12,721 nt of DNA from contig JALTID010000068.1 of the NCBI GenBank assembly GCA_027004335.1, forward strand, positions 1 through 12,721, read 5' to 3'. The notes under the pieces were generated by a model. It was not told where the DNA came from. It made no database searches and saw nothing but the letters and a program-made list of their open reading frames with translations. Shown here in pieces: positions 1 to 7,247 of the stretch (its first letter is position 1; each line of letters opens with the position of its first letter). The DNA is from a bacterium. GTDB lineage: Bacteria > JALSQH01. A program made the translations under genes and the position numbers.

Positions 1-1232
1 ATCTTGTAGCCTCTGTATGCAAGGTATGCCATCAGTGGATGAAAAAATAGATAATATCTTGGATTTGCCATAAGGATATGGGCAAATGGTATAAAAATGA
101 CAAAAATTAACCACGCTATTTTAACCTTTTTATCATTTCTTACAATTAACAAACTCCATGGGCTTAATGCTAAAAAAAGAGGCCCATCAATTCCCTGAAT
201 ACCTCTGATGGGTTTTATATAATTCCACAGGAAAAAATTAATAAAATTGAAAAGGATTGATCTCTTTCCACCCGAAAGATTTGCCTTGACTACATCGTGG
301 TTATAAAGGTTTTTTAATCCGAAGAGGGAATTTAAAAAGGGCCATGTAGGATTTCCTGAGACAAGATAATTCCTTATGTACCATGGTAGAATCAGAAGGG
401 TAGAAATGAAAGCAATGATAAAGATTTTTTTGCGTTCTTTTGAAAAAATAAAAAAGACGAGAATTATGAAACTGAAATTTACCAATCCCTGGTATTTTGT
501 GGAGGCCCCAGCAGCGAAAAAAAGTGATGACAAAATCAAAGTCCGAAGAGAAACTACAGGGTCATTGAGAAGAATATACACTCCTCCTAATAGAAATAAT
601 ATCTGTAAGAATCCATTATATCCAAATGGTGCTACAAAATAAACAGCTGGTGTAAGAATAAAAATTGTAACAGGAAGTAAGGAATTTTCATGAAGAAGAT
701 TAAAAAGTATTTTTTTGAAAATGACTGCTGTGATAAAAAGAGAAAGAAATGTCAGCATCAGAGGTCCAGAATCCGCTTTGAGGTAAAGGAGTGGAATGTA
801 AAGTAGATTCCCGAAAATGGTAAAGAGAGAGCCCTCAAAAATAGGATCCCAGTAAAACCCATGTCTTACTATGTACCATTGAGGTATAGTTAGCTGATAT
901 AGGAGGGAATCCACAAATCTATGTGGAGGGGGTAGCGCTATAAAAATAATTGGAAGCATTACAAGCAAGATCTTAATATTATTTTTATCTGGAAGCGATG
1001 ATGTTATTATTTTTTTTGTTATTTTTCCCCCTCCAGGAATAGCAAAAAGATATATTAAGAAAACTTCAGGGAAATATAAAAGATTCATGTGAACTATTAT
1101 AAACAGGTAAAAGCCCCAGATTACCCCACCTAAAAGGAATTTTTCCCATTCTTCTCCATCTTTAAGAATTAAAGCACCTGTTCCATAAAGTGAAAGAGAA
1201 AAGATTATGAAGATAGCTATTTCATACAGCAT
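1..1232 (-). CDS. GT-C-type membrane glycosyltransferase, C-terminus cut by window edge
   Basis: This reading frame is open from the ATG at 1232 to the left edge, giving about 410 residues without a stop. The protein is almost wholly hydrophobic, with roughly nine or more membrane helices. Several features match polytopic GT-C enzymes (PMT/ArnT/DUF2029-like) that use polyprenyl-phosphate sugars. An Asp in a periplasmic-loop motif VDSLLYQLTIPQWY (about 107-120) resembles the family's catalytic D..xYH region, with Gln in place of His. STKYQG lies at about 244-249, LPWYIRNYLVSGNPTWPF at about 282-299, and NPRYYLF..P near 390-399. The likely role is sugar transfer at the outer face of the inner membrane; donor and acceptor cannot be read from sequence. 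The start overlaps the upstream small gene by 11 bases, in a different frame, and an in-frame TGA lies two codons before the ATG. It is the last visible gene of the PBP/moaA operon. The family is fairly sure, the substrate unknown. Confidence 0.83.
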   Translation of the reverse strand, partial: MLYEIAIFIIFSLSLYGTGALILKDGEEWEKFLLGGVIWGFYLFIIVHMNLLYFPEVFLIYLFAIPGGGKITKKIITSSLPDKNNIKILLVMLPIIFIALPPPHRFVDSLLYQLTIPQWYIVRHGFYWDPIFEGSLFTIFGNLLYIPLLYLKADSGPLMLTFLSLFITAVIFKKILFNLLHENSLLPVTIFILTPAVYFVAPFGYNGFLQILFLLGGVYILLNDPVVSLRTLILSSLFFAAGASTKYQGLVNFSFIILVFFIFSKERKKIFIIAFISTLLILPWYIRNYLVSGNPTWPFLNSLFGLKNLYNHDVVKANLSGGKRSILFNFINFFLWNYIKPIRGIQGIDGPLFLALSPWSLLIVRNDKKVKIAWLIFVIFIPFAHILMANPRYYLFFHPLMAYLAYRGYK

Positions 1233-1392
1233 TTTTCATAAATATTATTAGCTCTTTTATAAAACATGTTATCTTTGTACAGGATGTGCCCCCCCATTCC
1301 CTGATATCCCAGTAAAAGAGAAAGAAAATCCCTGCCGAAATTATTAAGATTGAAAAGATGTATAAAAAATATCTAATTCCCCTTTTTTCCAT
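1222..1392 (-). CDS. small single-pass membrane protein, unknown function
   Basis: A 56-residue peptide has a basic N-terminus (MEKRGIRYF) followed by one strongly hydrophobic helix at about 8-27 (FLYIFSILIISAGIFFLFYW) and a short polar tail. I do not recognise the family. I prefer the ATG at 1392 because it overlaps the moaA stop as TAATG and a GGGAGG sits just upstream, although the 3-base spacing is short. An alternative ATG at 1419 adds nine residues, and it has AAGGAG 11 bases upstream. The end overlaps the downstream glycosyltransferase by 11 bases, so the peptide is probably made together with it. A run of seven G (1289-1295 on the plus strand) lies in the coding sequence. One extra G would replace the tail TSCTKITCFIKEL with HILYKDNMFYKRANNIYEK, so the C-terminus depends on that tract. 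It could be a real small protein or a relay for coupling. Confidence 0.55.
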   Translation of the reverse strand: MEKRGIRYFLYIFSILIISAGIFFLFYWDIREWGGTSCTKITCFIKELIIFMKNAV

Positions 1393-2375
1393 TATCCTCC
1401 CAGGTAATTCATTGGACATGGCATGGAAGTCTCCTTATTTTCAAGCAGAGGATTTATTCTTGGTTTTTTATCAATTGCTCCTTTTATAATTTTCAGAAGG
1501 GTTTCTCTATCTGCTCCTTTTCTGATTGGTGTTTTGATATCAACCATCTCCCTTGAAAAGAGACATGGTCTGAGGAATCCGTTGGAGGTGAGTCTCATCC
1601 TGTTGCAATTCTCACAGAAATGAGCTGTCATGGGAGTTATTATTCCCCACTCACCTTCTGCATTTTCTACTTTGAATTTTTTGGCCACCCCGTTAGAGGG
1701 TAATTCCTTTATCTCAAAAGATTTTCCTATCTCTTTTATAATTGTTTCTCCATCTAACAGGTACTTTTCCCTTGTTTCTAAAGTTACATTTCCGAATGGC
1801 ATATATTCAATAAATCTCACTTCCCATGGATTATCTAAAGTCAATTTGACAAAATCCTGAATTTCAGCATCATTTATTCCCTTCATTACTACCACATTTA
1901 ATTTGATCTTCCTAAAAGGGATCTTTTTAATAGCATCAAGTGATTTTTGAACATCATTAAAGTGATCCCTTCTGGTTATTTTTTTAAATATTTCTGGATT
2001 CAGTGTGTCAATTCCTATATTGATCCTCTCCATGCCTGCATTGTAAAGTTCTTTCCCATACTTCCATAGAAGGGTTCCATTGGTTGTCATGGTGAGTTCT
2101 GCTTTTTTTCCTACACTCTCCGAAAGCATCTTCACCAATTCTACTACTCCCTTTCTTACCAAAGGTTCTCCACCAGTGAGTCTTATCTTTTTGACTCCTT
2201 CCTCAACAAAAATTTCTGCGATCCTGATTATTTCTTTAAATCTGAGTATTTCTTCATGGGGAACGAATTTTATTCCTGTTTCAGGCATGCAGTAAATACA
2301 CCTCAGGTTACATCTGTCAGTTACGGAAATTCTGAGATATGTTATTTCTCTTCCAAATCTGTCAATTAAGCTCAT
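1392..2375 (-). CDS. moaA: GTP 3',8-cyclase MoaA (molybdenum cofactor biosynthesis)
   Basis: MoaA is a cytoplasmic radical-SAM enzyme that converts GTP to 3',8-cyclo-GTP, which MoaC turns into cyclic pyranopterin in molybdopterin synthesis. All family marks are present in 327 residues, the usual length. The N-terminal cluster motif C22-x3-C26-x2-C29 holds the SAM-binding 4Fe-4S. LTGGEP (66-71) and TTNGT (97-101) complete the SAM core. ITRRDHF is at 133-139 and RFIEYMPFG at 187-195. The second, substrate-side cluster uses C254-x2-C257-x13-C271 in the HFCENCNRMRLT region, with arginines 259 and 261 expected to contact GTP. The protein ends in the conserved Gly-Gly. The start overlaps the PBP stop as ATGA. 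No other moa/moe/mog gene is visible, so pathway partners must lie elsewhere. Assignment is essentially certain. Confidence 0.97.
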   Translation of the reverse strand: MSLIDRFGREITYLRISVTDRCNLRCIYCMPETGIKFVPHEEILRFKEIIRIAEIFVEEGVKKIRLTGGEPLVRKGVVELVKMLSESVGKKAELTMTTNGTLLWKYGKELYNAGMERINIGIDTLNPEIFKKITRRDHFNDVQKSLDAIKKIPFRKIKLNVVVMKGINDAEIQDFVKLTLDNPWEVRFIEYMPFGNVTLETREKYLLDGETIIKEIGKSFEIKELPSNGVAKKFKVENAEGEWGIITPMTAHFCENCNRMRLTSNGFLRPCLFSREMVDIKTPIRKGADRETLLKIIKGAIDKKPRINPLLENKETSMPCPMNYLGG

Positions 2376-4972
2376 AATCCCATGTTATCAATTATATTCT
2401 CATCTTCTTTTTCCTCTTTCTCAATATGGGAATACTGAGTTGGTTCACTTCCCTTCGCGAACGGGAGCAAACGAGGATAGGGGGTTAGTTCTGTGGCAAG
2501 AAGGCCTGTTTTAGGATCAATTCTTCTGAATACAATTCCCGGGGGAATGGGAAAATCTTTTTCAGGAATGTCTTTTGTAATTTTTTTCATGAAATCTACC
2601 CAGATTGGAGTAGCAACTATTCCACCTGTTTCATACACCCCCAAAGATTTTTCCTGATCATATCCGACCCATATACCACATACTAACTGAGGGATGTATC
2701 CTATGTACCATGCGTCAATATGGTCGTTGGTTGTGCCAGTTTTACCGGCAGAAACTCTTCCGATTTCCCTTGCCCTCCACCCTGTTCCATGTTTTACTAC
2801 ATTTTCTAACATAAAATTCATCAGGTAAGAATAATTTGGAGCAAGAATCTTTTTGCCACATGGCGGTTTTTCGGGATAAAGGATATTTGCAGAATATTCT
2901 TTTTTATATATAACCTTCCCATCTCCTCTGACAATTTTTGTAATATCTCCCATGTTTATTCTGTATCCATAATTTGCAAAAGCTGAGTATGCTCTTACGA
3001 GTTCCCAGAGATAAAGTGCTGACGAGCCCAGAGCCATGGAGAGGTCAGGGTTTAATTTGGAAACTATTCCTACCTTTCTTGCCGTCCTTGCAATGGGTGT
3101 TAAACCTATATCCTGCGCTATTCTCACTGTAACTATGTTTTTGGAGAATGTCAGAGCATCAATAAAGAGCATCGTTCCTTTAAATCCGCCGCTATAGTTG
3201 TGAGGTCTCCACTCCTCGGTGGTATTTTCCATTTCATAAACTACAGGGATGTCTTTTAATAAAGACGCAGGGGTATATCCATTCTGCAGAGCGGCACTGT
3301 ATACAATTGGCTTAAAGGCAGATCCAACCTGTCTGTGAGCCTGAAACACATGATTGAACTGGCTTCTTTTAAAATCGTACCCCCCCACAGCTACTCTTAT
3401 TGCCCCTGTGTAGGGATCAGCAGCTAAAATGGCTCCTTCTATTTCTGGTTCTTGATCAAGAGAGAGAGGTATGAAGTTTAGAGTTTTGCCCTTATATTTT
3501 GAAAAAAAGTATTTGAATACTTTTTTCCATTCCTGGTATTTTTCTTTTGTTTCTTTGTCCTTTTCGCTATAGTCAGATTGGGGATCTATCACTCTCACTT
3601 CAATTACATCTCCTATCTTGAGTATCTCAGAAATATTATTAACCTTTCTCTCCCACCATGGTGTTTCTGGGTCAGGTTTTCTTGCCCATCTAACTTCTAC
3701 GCCGGGGAGTATTCCCTGATATGACCCAATCATCACATGAGCAATATTGTGTTTTTTATCCACCTTGATTATAAGTCCTGTATAGTCCTTGTGAAGTTTA
3801 AGAAGAGTCCCTTTGAGAAAGTCTGGAGTCTGAGTGTAAATTTTATCTTTTAGGCCGAGAAAGGAAACAGGATCAGTAACTTTTTTTCCCGAGGAGTCGA
3901 TTATAACAGCAATATTTCCCAGAAGCTCTCTTTTTCTTTCCTCTAAAAGGTGCTCCTGTTCCTTTTGGAGAAATTCTTTCCAGTCTTCTTCATTAACAGT
4001 GGTTATAGCTCCACGGTATCCGATTCTCTTATCCACTGTTTTTAGTCCCTTCTTAAGTGATTCAACAGCTTTTTTCTGCCACTGAATGTTGTATGTGGTG
4101 TAAATTTTATATCCACCCTTCAGGAAATTTTCTTCTCCTAATTCCTTGATGATTTCTCTTCTTACTTTTTCCGTCGCATAGGGGGCAACTGTCATATATT
4201 GATTTTCATACCTCCTTATTATGAGAGGTTCTGTTATAGCTTTTTGGTACTCTTTTTCTGTTATCCAGTGATTTTCTTTAAGCATTTTTAGCACATAGAG
4301 CTGCCTTCTTTTTGCCATCTCAGGGTTTTTGACGGGGGAGAACTTACTTGGTGCTTTCGGAAGACCAGCAAGAAGAGCAGCCTCTGCAATAGTTAGGTCT
4401 GTTACGCTTTTGTTAAAATAAGTTTCCGCAGCGGCTTCAGCTCCATATGCACCATTTCCGAGATAGACAAGATTTATATAAAGTTCCAGAATCTTATCCT
4501 TGGAAAGATATTTTTCAAGCTTGTACGCAAGATACATCTCCTTTATTTTTCTTGAGAAACTCCTTCTGGGGGAAAGGAGAAGCAATTTTGTAACCTGCTG
4601 GGTTATGGTGCTCCCCCCCTGGACGATTTTGCCAGCTTCAAGATCTTTTATTGCTGCTCTTAAAATTCCTTTAAAGTCAAGTCCCATATGCTCATAAAAT
4701 CTTGCGTCTTCTGCTGCCATGAAAGCTTTTTTTACCATATCAGGAATAGCATCAAATTTGACCCACTTTCTTCTTTCTAAAAAAAATTCTCCCATAATTT
4801 TTCCATCTGATGAAATAATCTGGGAAGTTAATGGAGGTGAGTAATGTTTTACCTTTTCAATTGATGGAACCCCCATAAGTACCCTGTAAACAATCACGCC
4901 GGCTACCAACAATGCGAAGAGAAAGAACCCAGTTATTGAAAAAAAGATAACAAAGATCTTGCTTTTTTTCAT
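2372..4972 (-). CDS. class A penicillin-binding protein (PBP1A-type, bifunctional)
   Basis: This bifunctional murein synthase of 866 residues polymerises lipid II and cross-links stem peptides at the periplasmic face of the inner membrane. A short cytoplasmic N-terminus precedes one signal-anchor helix (about 6-30). The GT51 transglycosylase domain spans about 50-230, with the catalytic Glu88 in EDARFYEH, then QGGSTITQQ (118-126), RKIKEMYLAY and ILELYINLVYLGNGAYG with Glu163. Residues about 320-500 form an insert resembling the OB-like domain of Gram-negative PBP1a. The transpeptidase domain follows: S551-x2-K554 (SAFK, acylated Ser), S610-K-N612, and K744-T-G746. The C-terminal tail is acidic and lysine-rich. 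Every catalytic residue I can check is intact. AGG lies 5 bases before the ATG, and a strong promoter lies at 4994-5021. It is the first gene of the leftward operon. mrcA/ponA naming is plausible, but I leave the symbol blank. Confidence 0.96.
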   Translation of the reverse strand: MKKSKIFVIFFSITGFFLFALLVAGVIVYRVLMGVPSIEKVKHYSPPLTSQIISSDGKIMGEFFLERRKWVKFDAIPDMVKKAFMAAEDARFYEHMGLDFKGILRAAIKDLEAGKIVQGGSTITQQVTKLLLLSPRRSFSRKIKEMYLAYKLEKYLSKDKILELYINLVYLGNGAYGAEAAAETYFNKSVTDLTIAEAALLAGLPKAPSKFSPVKNPEMAKRRQLYVLKMLKENHWITEKEYQKAITEPLIIRRYENQYMTVAPYATEKVRREIIKELGEENFLKGGYKIYTTYNIQWQKKAVESLKKGLKTVDKRIGYRGAITTVNEEDWKEFLQKEQEHLLEERKRELLGNIAVIIDSSGKKVTDPVSFLGLKDKIYTQTPDFLKGTLLKLHKDYTGLIIKVDKKHNIAHVMIGSYQGILPGVEVRWARKPDPETPWWERKVNNISEILKIGDVIEVRVIDPQSDYSEKDKETKEKYQEWKKVFKYFFSKYKGKTLNFIPLSLDQEPEIEGAILAADPYTGAIRVAVGGYDFKRSQFNHVFQAHRQVGSAFKPIVYSAALQNGYTPASLLKDIPVVYEMENTTEEWRPHNYSGGFKGTMLFIDALTFSKNIVTVRIAQDIGLTPIARTARKVGIVSKLNPDLSMALGSSALYLWELVRAYSAFANYGYRINMGDITKIVRGDGKVIYKKEYSANILYPEKPPCGKKILAPNYSYLMNFMLENVVKHGTGWRAREIGRVSAGKTGTTNDHIDAWYIGYIPQLVCGIWVGYDQEKSLGVYETGGIVATPIWVDFMKKITKDIPEKDFPIPPGIVFRRIDPKTGLLATELTPYPRLLPFAKGSEPTQYSHIEKEEKEDENIIDNMGL

Positions 4973-4993
4973 AACAACCTGCTCATCTGAAAT

Positions 4994-5021
4994 ATTATAG
5001 AATGTTAGAATCTTTTTTCAA
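4994..5021 (-). promoter_or_regulatory. sigma70-type promoter for the PBP-moaA operon
   Basis: Reading leftward, TTGAAA (5021-5016) is followed after 16 bases by a perfect TATAAT (4999-4994), predicting a start near 4987. That leaves a leader of about 15 bases carrying AGG before the PBP ATG at 4972. It lies in the 71-base gap between divergent operons. I found no equally good promoter for the rightward mlaE operon in this gap. This is a motif match only. Confidence 0.7.
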
Positions 5022-5043
5022 AGGTTGATAAAATAGAGGGGCG

Positions 5044-5766
5044 ATGAAGGTGGATTTTTTTGCGAGATGGGTGAGGATCCTCAGAGTCCCCCCGTTGAGA
5101 ATTCTGTTGGAGGATATGTACTATCTCGGAGTACTCAGTCTCCCTGTAATGCTTTTAGTTGCTGGATTTGCGGGAATGACCTCTGCTATTGAATTTTACA
5201 ACACCTTTAATAAAATAGGTGGAACATATACTGTGGGCATTTTTATAACTTATGCTGCCTTGAGAGAGCTTGGTCCTCTCCTTGCTGCTGCTGTTGTTGC
5301 AGGGAAAGGTGCAGCTATGCTAACTTCCATGATTGCATATATGAAATACTCTGGACAGATCAAGGCCCTTGAATCAATGGGGATCAATCCTCTCTTTTAT
5401 GTTGTCAGTCCTGCTATCTGGGCCGGAATTATAATAACCCCGCTGATGGTTATTATTTCAGATTTTACCATTATCACTTCTTCTCTTATTACCTATGTGT
5501 GGCAGCTCCATGGGAGTATTGGCACCTTCTACAAGAATTTTGTAGATTACTCAGATTTCAAAGATCTCATTTATGGATTGATGAAAGGTGGAGTTTTTGG
5601 ATTTCTATTAGGGATAATTTCCTCTATTGCAGGGTTGAGATCAAAAGGTAGCCAAGAAGGAATCGGTAATGCAACACGAATTGCGGTTGTTTACATAATA
5701 ATTGCTGTGCTTGTAACTGATGTTGTTCTTTCTCTCATTTTTTATGGAAGCATGTATATAAGATGA
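5044..5766 (+). CDS. MlaE-family ABC transporter permease, divergent
   Basis: This 240-residue inner-membrane permease belongs to the MlaE/YrbE family, which moves phospholipids between inner and outer membranes with an MlaF-type ATPase and an MCE-domain protein. It has about five hydrophobic helices (about 28-47, 62-90, 120-150, 178-197, 213-235) and an amphipathic N-terminus. The hallmark RELGPLLAA is at 74-82, followed by VVAGKGAAML, and GIGNATRIAVV at about 206-216 matches the family's conserved C-terminal stretch. Compared from memory with E. coli MlaE, two conserved acidic positions are changed: the AE of the AELG segment is S95-M96, and the E of the EQ pair is G104. GAGGGG at 5036-5041 lies only 2 bases from the ATG but 8 from an in-frame GTG at 5050, so translation may begin at residue 3. 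No ATPase or MCE gene is present here. It overlaps yihY by ATGA. Confidence 0.9.
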   Translation: MKVDFFARWVRILRVPPLRILLEDMYYLGVLSLPVMLLVAGFAGMTSAIEFYNTFNKIGGTYTVGIFITYAALRELGPLLAAAVVAGKGAAMLTSMIAYMKYSGQIKALESMGINPLFYVVSPAIWAGIIITPLMVIISDFTIITSSLITYVWQLHGSIGTFYKNFVDYSDFKDLIYGLMKGGVFGFLLGIISSIAGLRSKGSQEGIGNATRIAVVYIIIAVLVTDVVLSLIFYGSMYIR

Positions 5767-6578
5767 AGTTTATGAGAGAAGCTATTAAAAAGATTATCTG
5801 GTTGGTGAATCTGATTTTTTCAGAAAAGATGTTTTCTTATGCTTCTTCTCTTAGTTTCAATATACTATTTGTAGTAATACCTACAACTCTACTTCTTTTT
5901 TCAATGGGGAGCTTTTTTCTTGACATCAGGAAAGATATTGTGGCTCAGATCATGCAGTTTGTGAAAGAACAAATTCCATTTATTGAACCTTTTGTCAGAC
6001 AGAATTTGCAAATCTTAATGGTTAAAGGGAAATGGTTGGGATTGGCAAGTATTATTGCTCTCCTCTGGACAACTTCCAGATTGTTTCTAAATTTCAGATT
6101 GATTCTCTTTGAAATTTTTTCCCTTGAGCCCCCAAAAAACAGGTATCTTTACAGGATAAAAGAGATTGCTTCGGTAGGAGTCCTTGCTGTTCTGATTATA
6201 CTTTTTATTTTTATAAATTCGCTGAGCCTTTCTCTCAAAATAGCTGCTCAACATTCTCTTTTTTCTTTCCTTACTGTTCCACTCCTTGGGGAATCAATTT
6301 ATCTTCTTGATGCTTTTTTAATGAGCATTTTTATTTATATGTCAGTTCTGGGACATAGAGTACCATTTAGATCGGCTCTCTGGGGAGCTGGACTCTCCAC
6401 TTTTTTTCTTGAGTTGATGAAACTTATTTACAAGTTCTTTATAGTTTATGCATGGAAGAATAAGACCATTTATGGCTCTCTCTGGATTTTTCTTGCATTC
6501 TTTATATGGATATATTACTCTACCCTTGGTTTTGTTGTAGGTAGTGAGCTGGCAAGCATAAAGAGGGGGCATAAGTAA
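5763..6578 (+). CDS. YihY/BrkB family (UPF0761) inner-membrane protein
   Basis: This is a 271-residue polytopic protein of the YihY/virulence factor BrkB family (once misnamed RNase BN). About six helices are seen: 33-52, 91-105, 135-153, 180-197, 205-228 and 237-261. Family features include the N-terminal YASSLSFNILFVVIP (26-40), where most members have an ASxxFY..LS.xP motif, and the C-terminal IYGSLWIFLAFFIWIYYS with VVGSELASI (236-265), matching the YGslg..l.liWlY...liLlGAEl pattern. The biochemical role of the family is not settled; an envelope or transport role is usually supposed. The start overlaps the mlaE stop as ATGA; an in-frame ATG three codons later (5772) is possible. plsY begins directly after its stop, with no gap, so the three genes are probably one transcript. 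Confidence 0.92.
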   Translation: MKFMREAIKKIIWLVNLIFSEKMFSYASSLSFNILFVVIPTTLLLFSMGSFFLDIRKDIVAQIMQFVKEQIPFIEPFVRQNLQILMVKGKWLGLASIIALLWTTSRLFLNFRLILFEIFSLEPPKNRYLYRIKEIASVGVLAVLIILFIFINSLSLSLKIAAQHSLFSFLTVPLLGESIYLLDAFLMSIFIYMSVLGHRVPFRSALWGAGLSTFFLELMKLIYKFFIVYAWKNKTIYGSLWIFLAFFIWIYYSTLGFVVGSELASIKRGHK

Positions 6579-7169
6579 ATGTGTCCAGGCGTACCCTTAT
6601 GGTTTGCAATAGGATATTTCTCTGGGGCCATTCCCTTCGGGTATCTGGTTGTAAAGTGGAAAAGGGGAATTGATATAAGAAGTGCTGGCAGCGGGAATAT
6701 AGGAGCTACGAATGTTTATAGGATATTGGGGATTAAATGGGGTATTATTACTTTTATTCTGGATGCGTTAAAAGGTTTTGCTCCTCTTTTTGCTGCAAAA
6801 TTTTATCTACCTGCTCCCCAGATTTACATAGTTGCTCTTTCTCCATTTGTTGGACATTGTTACACACTTTTTTTAAAGGGAAAAGGAGGAAAAGGGGTGG
6901 CTACTTCAGCGGGAATTCTACTTGCTATAGCCCCCCTCTCATTTGTTGCTTCCCTTATTATATGGCTGCTGGTGGTCCTTATTTTTAAGGTTTCTTCCAT
7001 TGGAGCATTAAGTGCAGCAGTTTTTCTACCTGTTTTTACGCACTTAATATATCATCATAAGCAGCTTACTGTTTTTGTTACCTTACTTGCTCTCTGGGTG
7101 ATTGTCAGGCATAGTGACAATATAAAAAGATTAAAAAAGGGAGAAGAGGAGACAAAGAAGATTGAATGA
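6579..7169 (+). CDS. plsY: acyl-phosphate:glycerol-3-phosphate acyltransferase PlsY
   Basis: PlsY is an inner-membrane enzyme that moves an acyl group from acyl-phosphate (made by PlsX) to glycerol-3-phosphate, giving lysophosphatidate, the first committed step of phospholipid synthesis. At 196 residues the length is normal. The three cytoplasmic family motifs are present: SGNIGATN (38-45), GKGGKGVAT (101-109) and RHSDNIKRLKKGEE (177-190). IPFGYL near the N-terminus and LDALKG (61-66) are also typical. Five membrane helices are likely. AGGGGG lies 9 bases upstream of the ATG inside the end of yihY, and the start follows the yihY TAA without a gap. It is the last gene of the mlaE-yihY-plsY operon. 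plsX is not in the window. I found no convincing terminator after it. Confidence 0.96.
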   Translation: MCPGVPLWFAIGYFSGAIPFGYLVVKWKRGIDIRSAGSGNIGATNVYRILGIKWGIITFILDALKGFAPLFAAKFYLPAPQIYIVALSPFVGHCYTLFLKGKGGKGVATSAGILLAIAPLSFVASLIIWLLVVLIFKVSSIGALSAAVFLPVFTHLIYHHKQLTVFVTLLALWVIVRHSDNIKRLKKGEEETKKIE

Positions 7170-7195
7170 TTTTTCTAAAAAAATATTACCTGATA

Positions 7196-7224
7196 TTTAC
7201 TTATCTTACCTTTGTTGGTATAAT
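7196..7224 (+). promoter_or_regulatory. extended -10 promoter for the SCP2-like/ADH/tatD operon
   Basis: TTTACT (7196-7201), a 17-base spacer and a perfect TATAAT (7219-7224) preceded by TGG form an extended -10 sigma70-type promoter in the 78-base gap after plsY. The predicted start near 7231 leaves a leader of about 16 bases carrying GGAG (7237-7240), 7 bases before the ATG at 7248. This marks the start of a separate transcription unit. Confidence 0.68.
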
Positions 7225-7247
7225 GTAGAAAAAAATGGAGAGAGGAG

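Noticed and set aside
376-642. Plus-strand 88-codon frame.
   Set aside because: It is antisense to the continuous glycosyltransferase frame, which shows family motifs throughout this stretch.
1423-2295. Three plus-strand open frames (1423-1623, 1630-1860, 2080-2295).
   Set aside because: All lie antisense to moaA, whose motifs are complete on the minus strand; their sequence is the low-complexity S/F/L-rich shadow typical of antisense frames and none has a convincing ribosome site.
5029-5034. TAAAAT as the -10 box for the mlaE operon.
   Set aside because: It would start transcription at about the ATG while a ribosome site lies before it, and no matching -35 is found; TATAGAAT at 4996-5003 also lacks a -35.
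6342-6988. A minus-strand frame at 6342-6572 and a plus-strand frame at 6737-6988.
   Set aside because: They fall inside yihY and plsY respectively, both with conserved motifs across these positions; the 6737 frame is just the +1 shadow of plsY.
7170-7195. A/T-rich stretch after plsY, as a terminator hairpin.
   Set aside because: Only weak A-T pairings (such as ATTTTT with AAAAAT) with no GC stem; not supportable.
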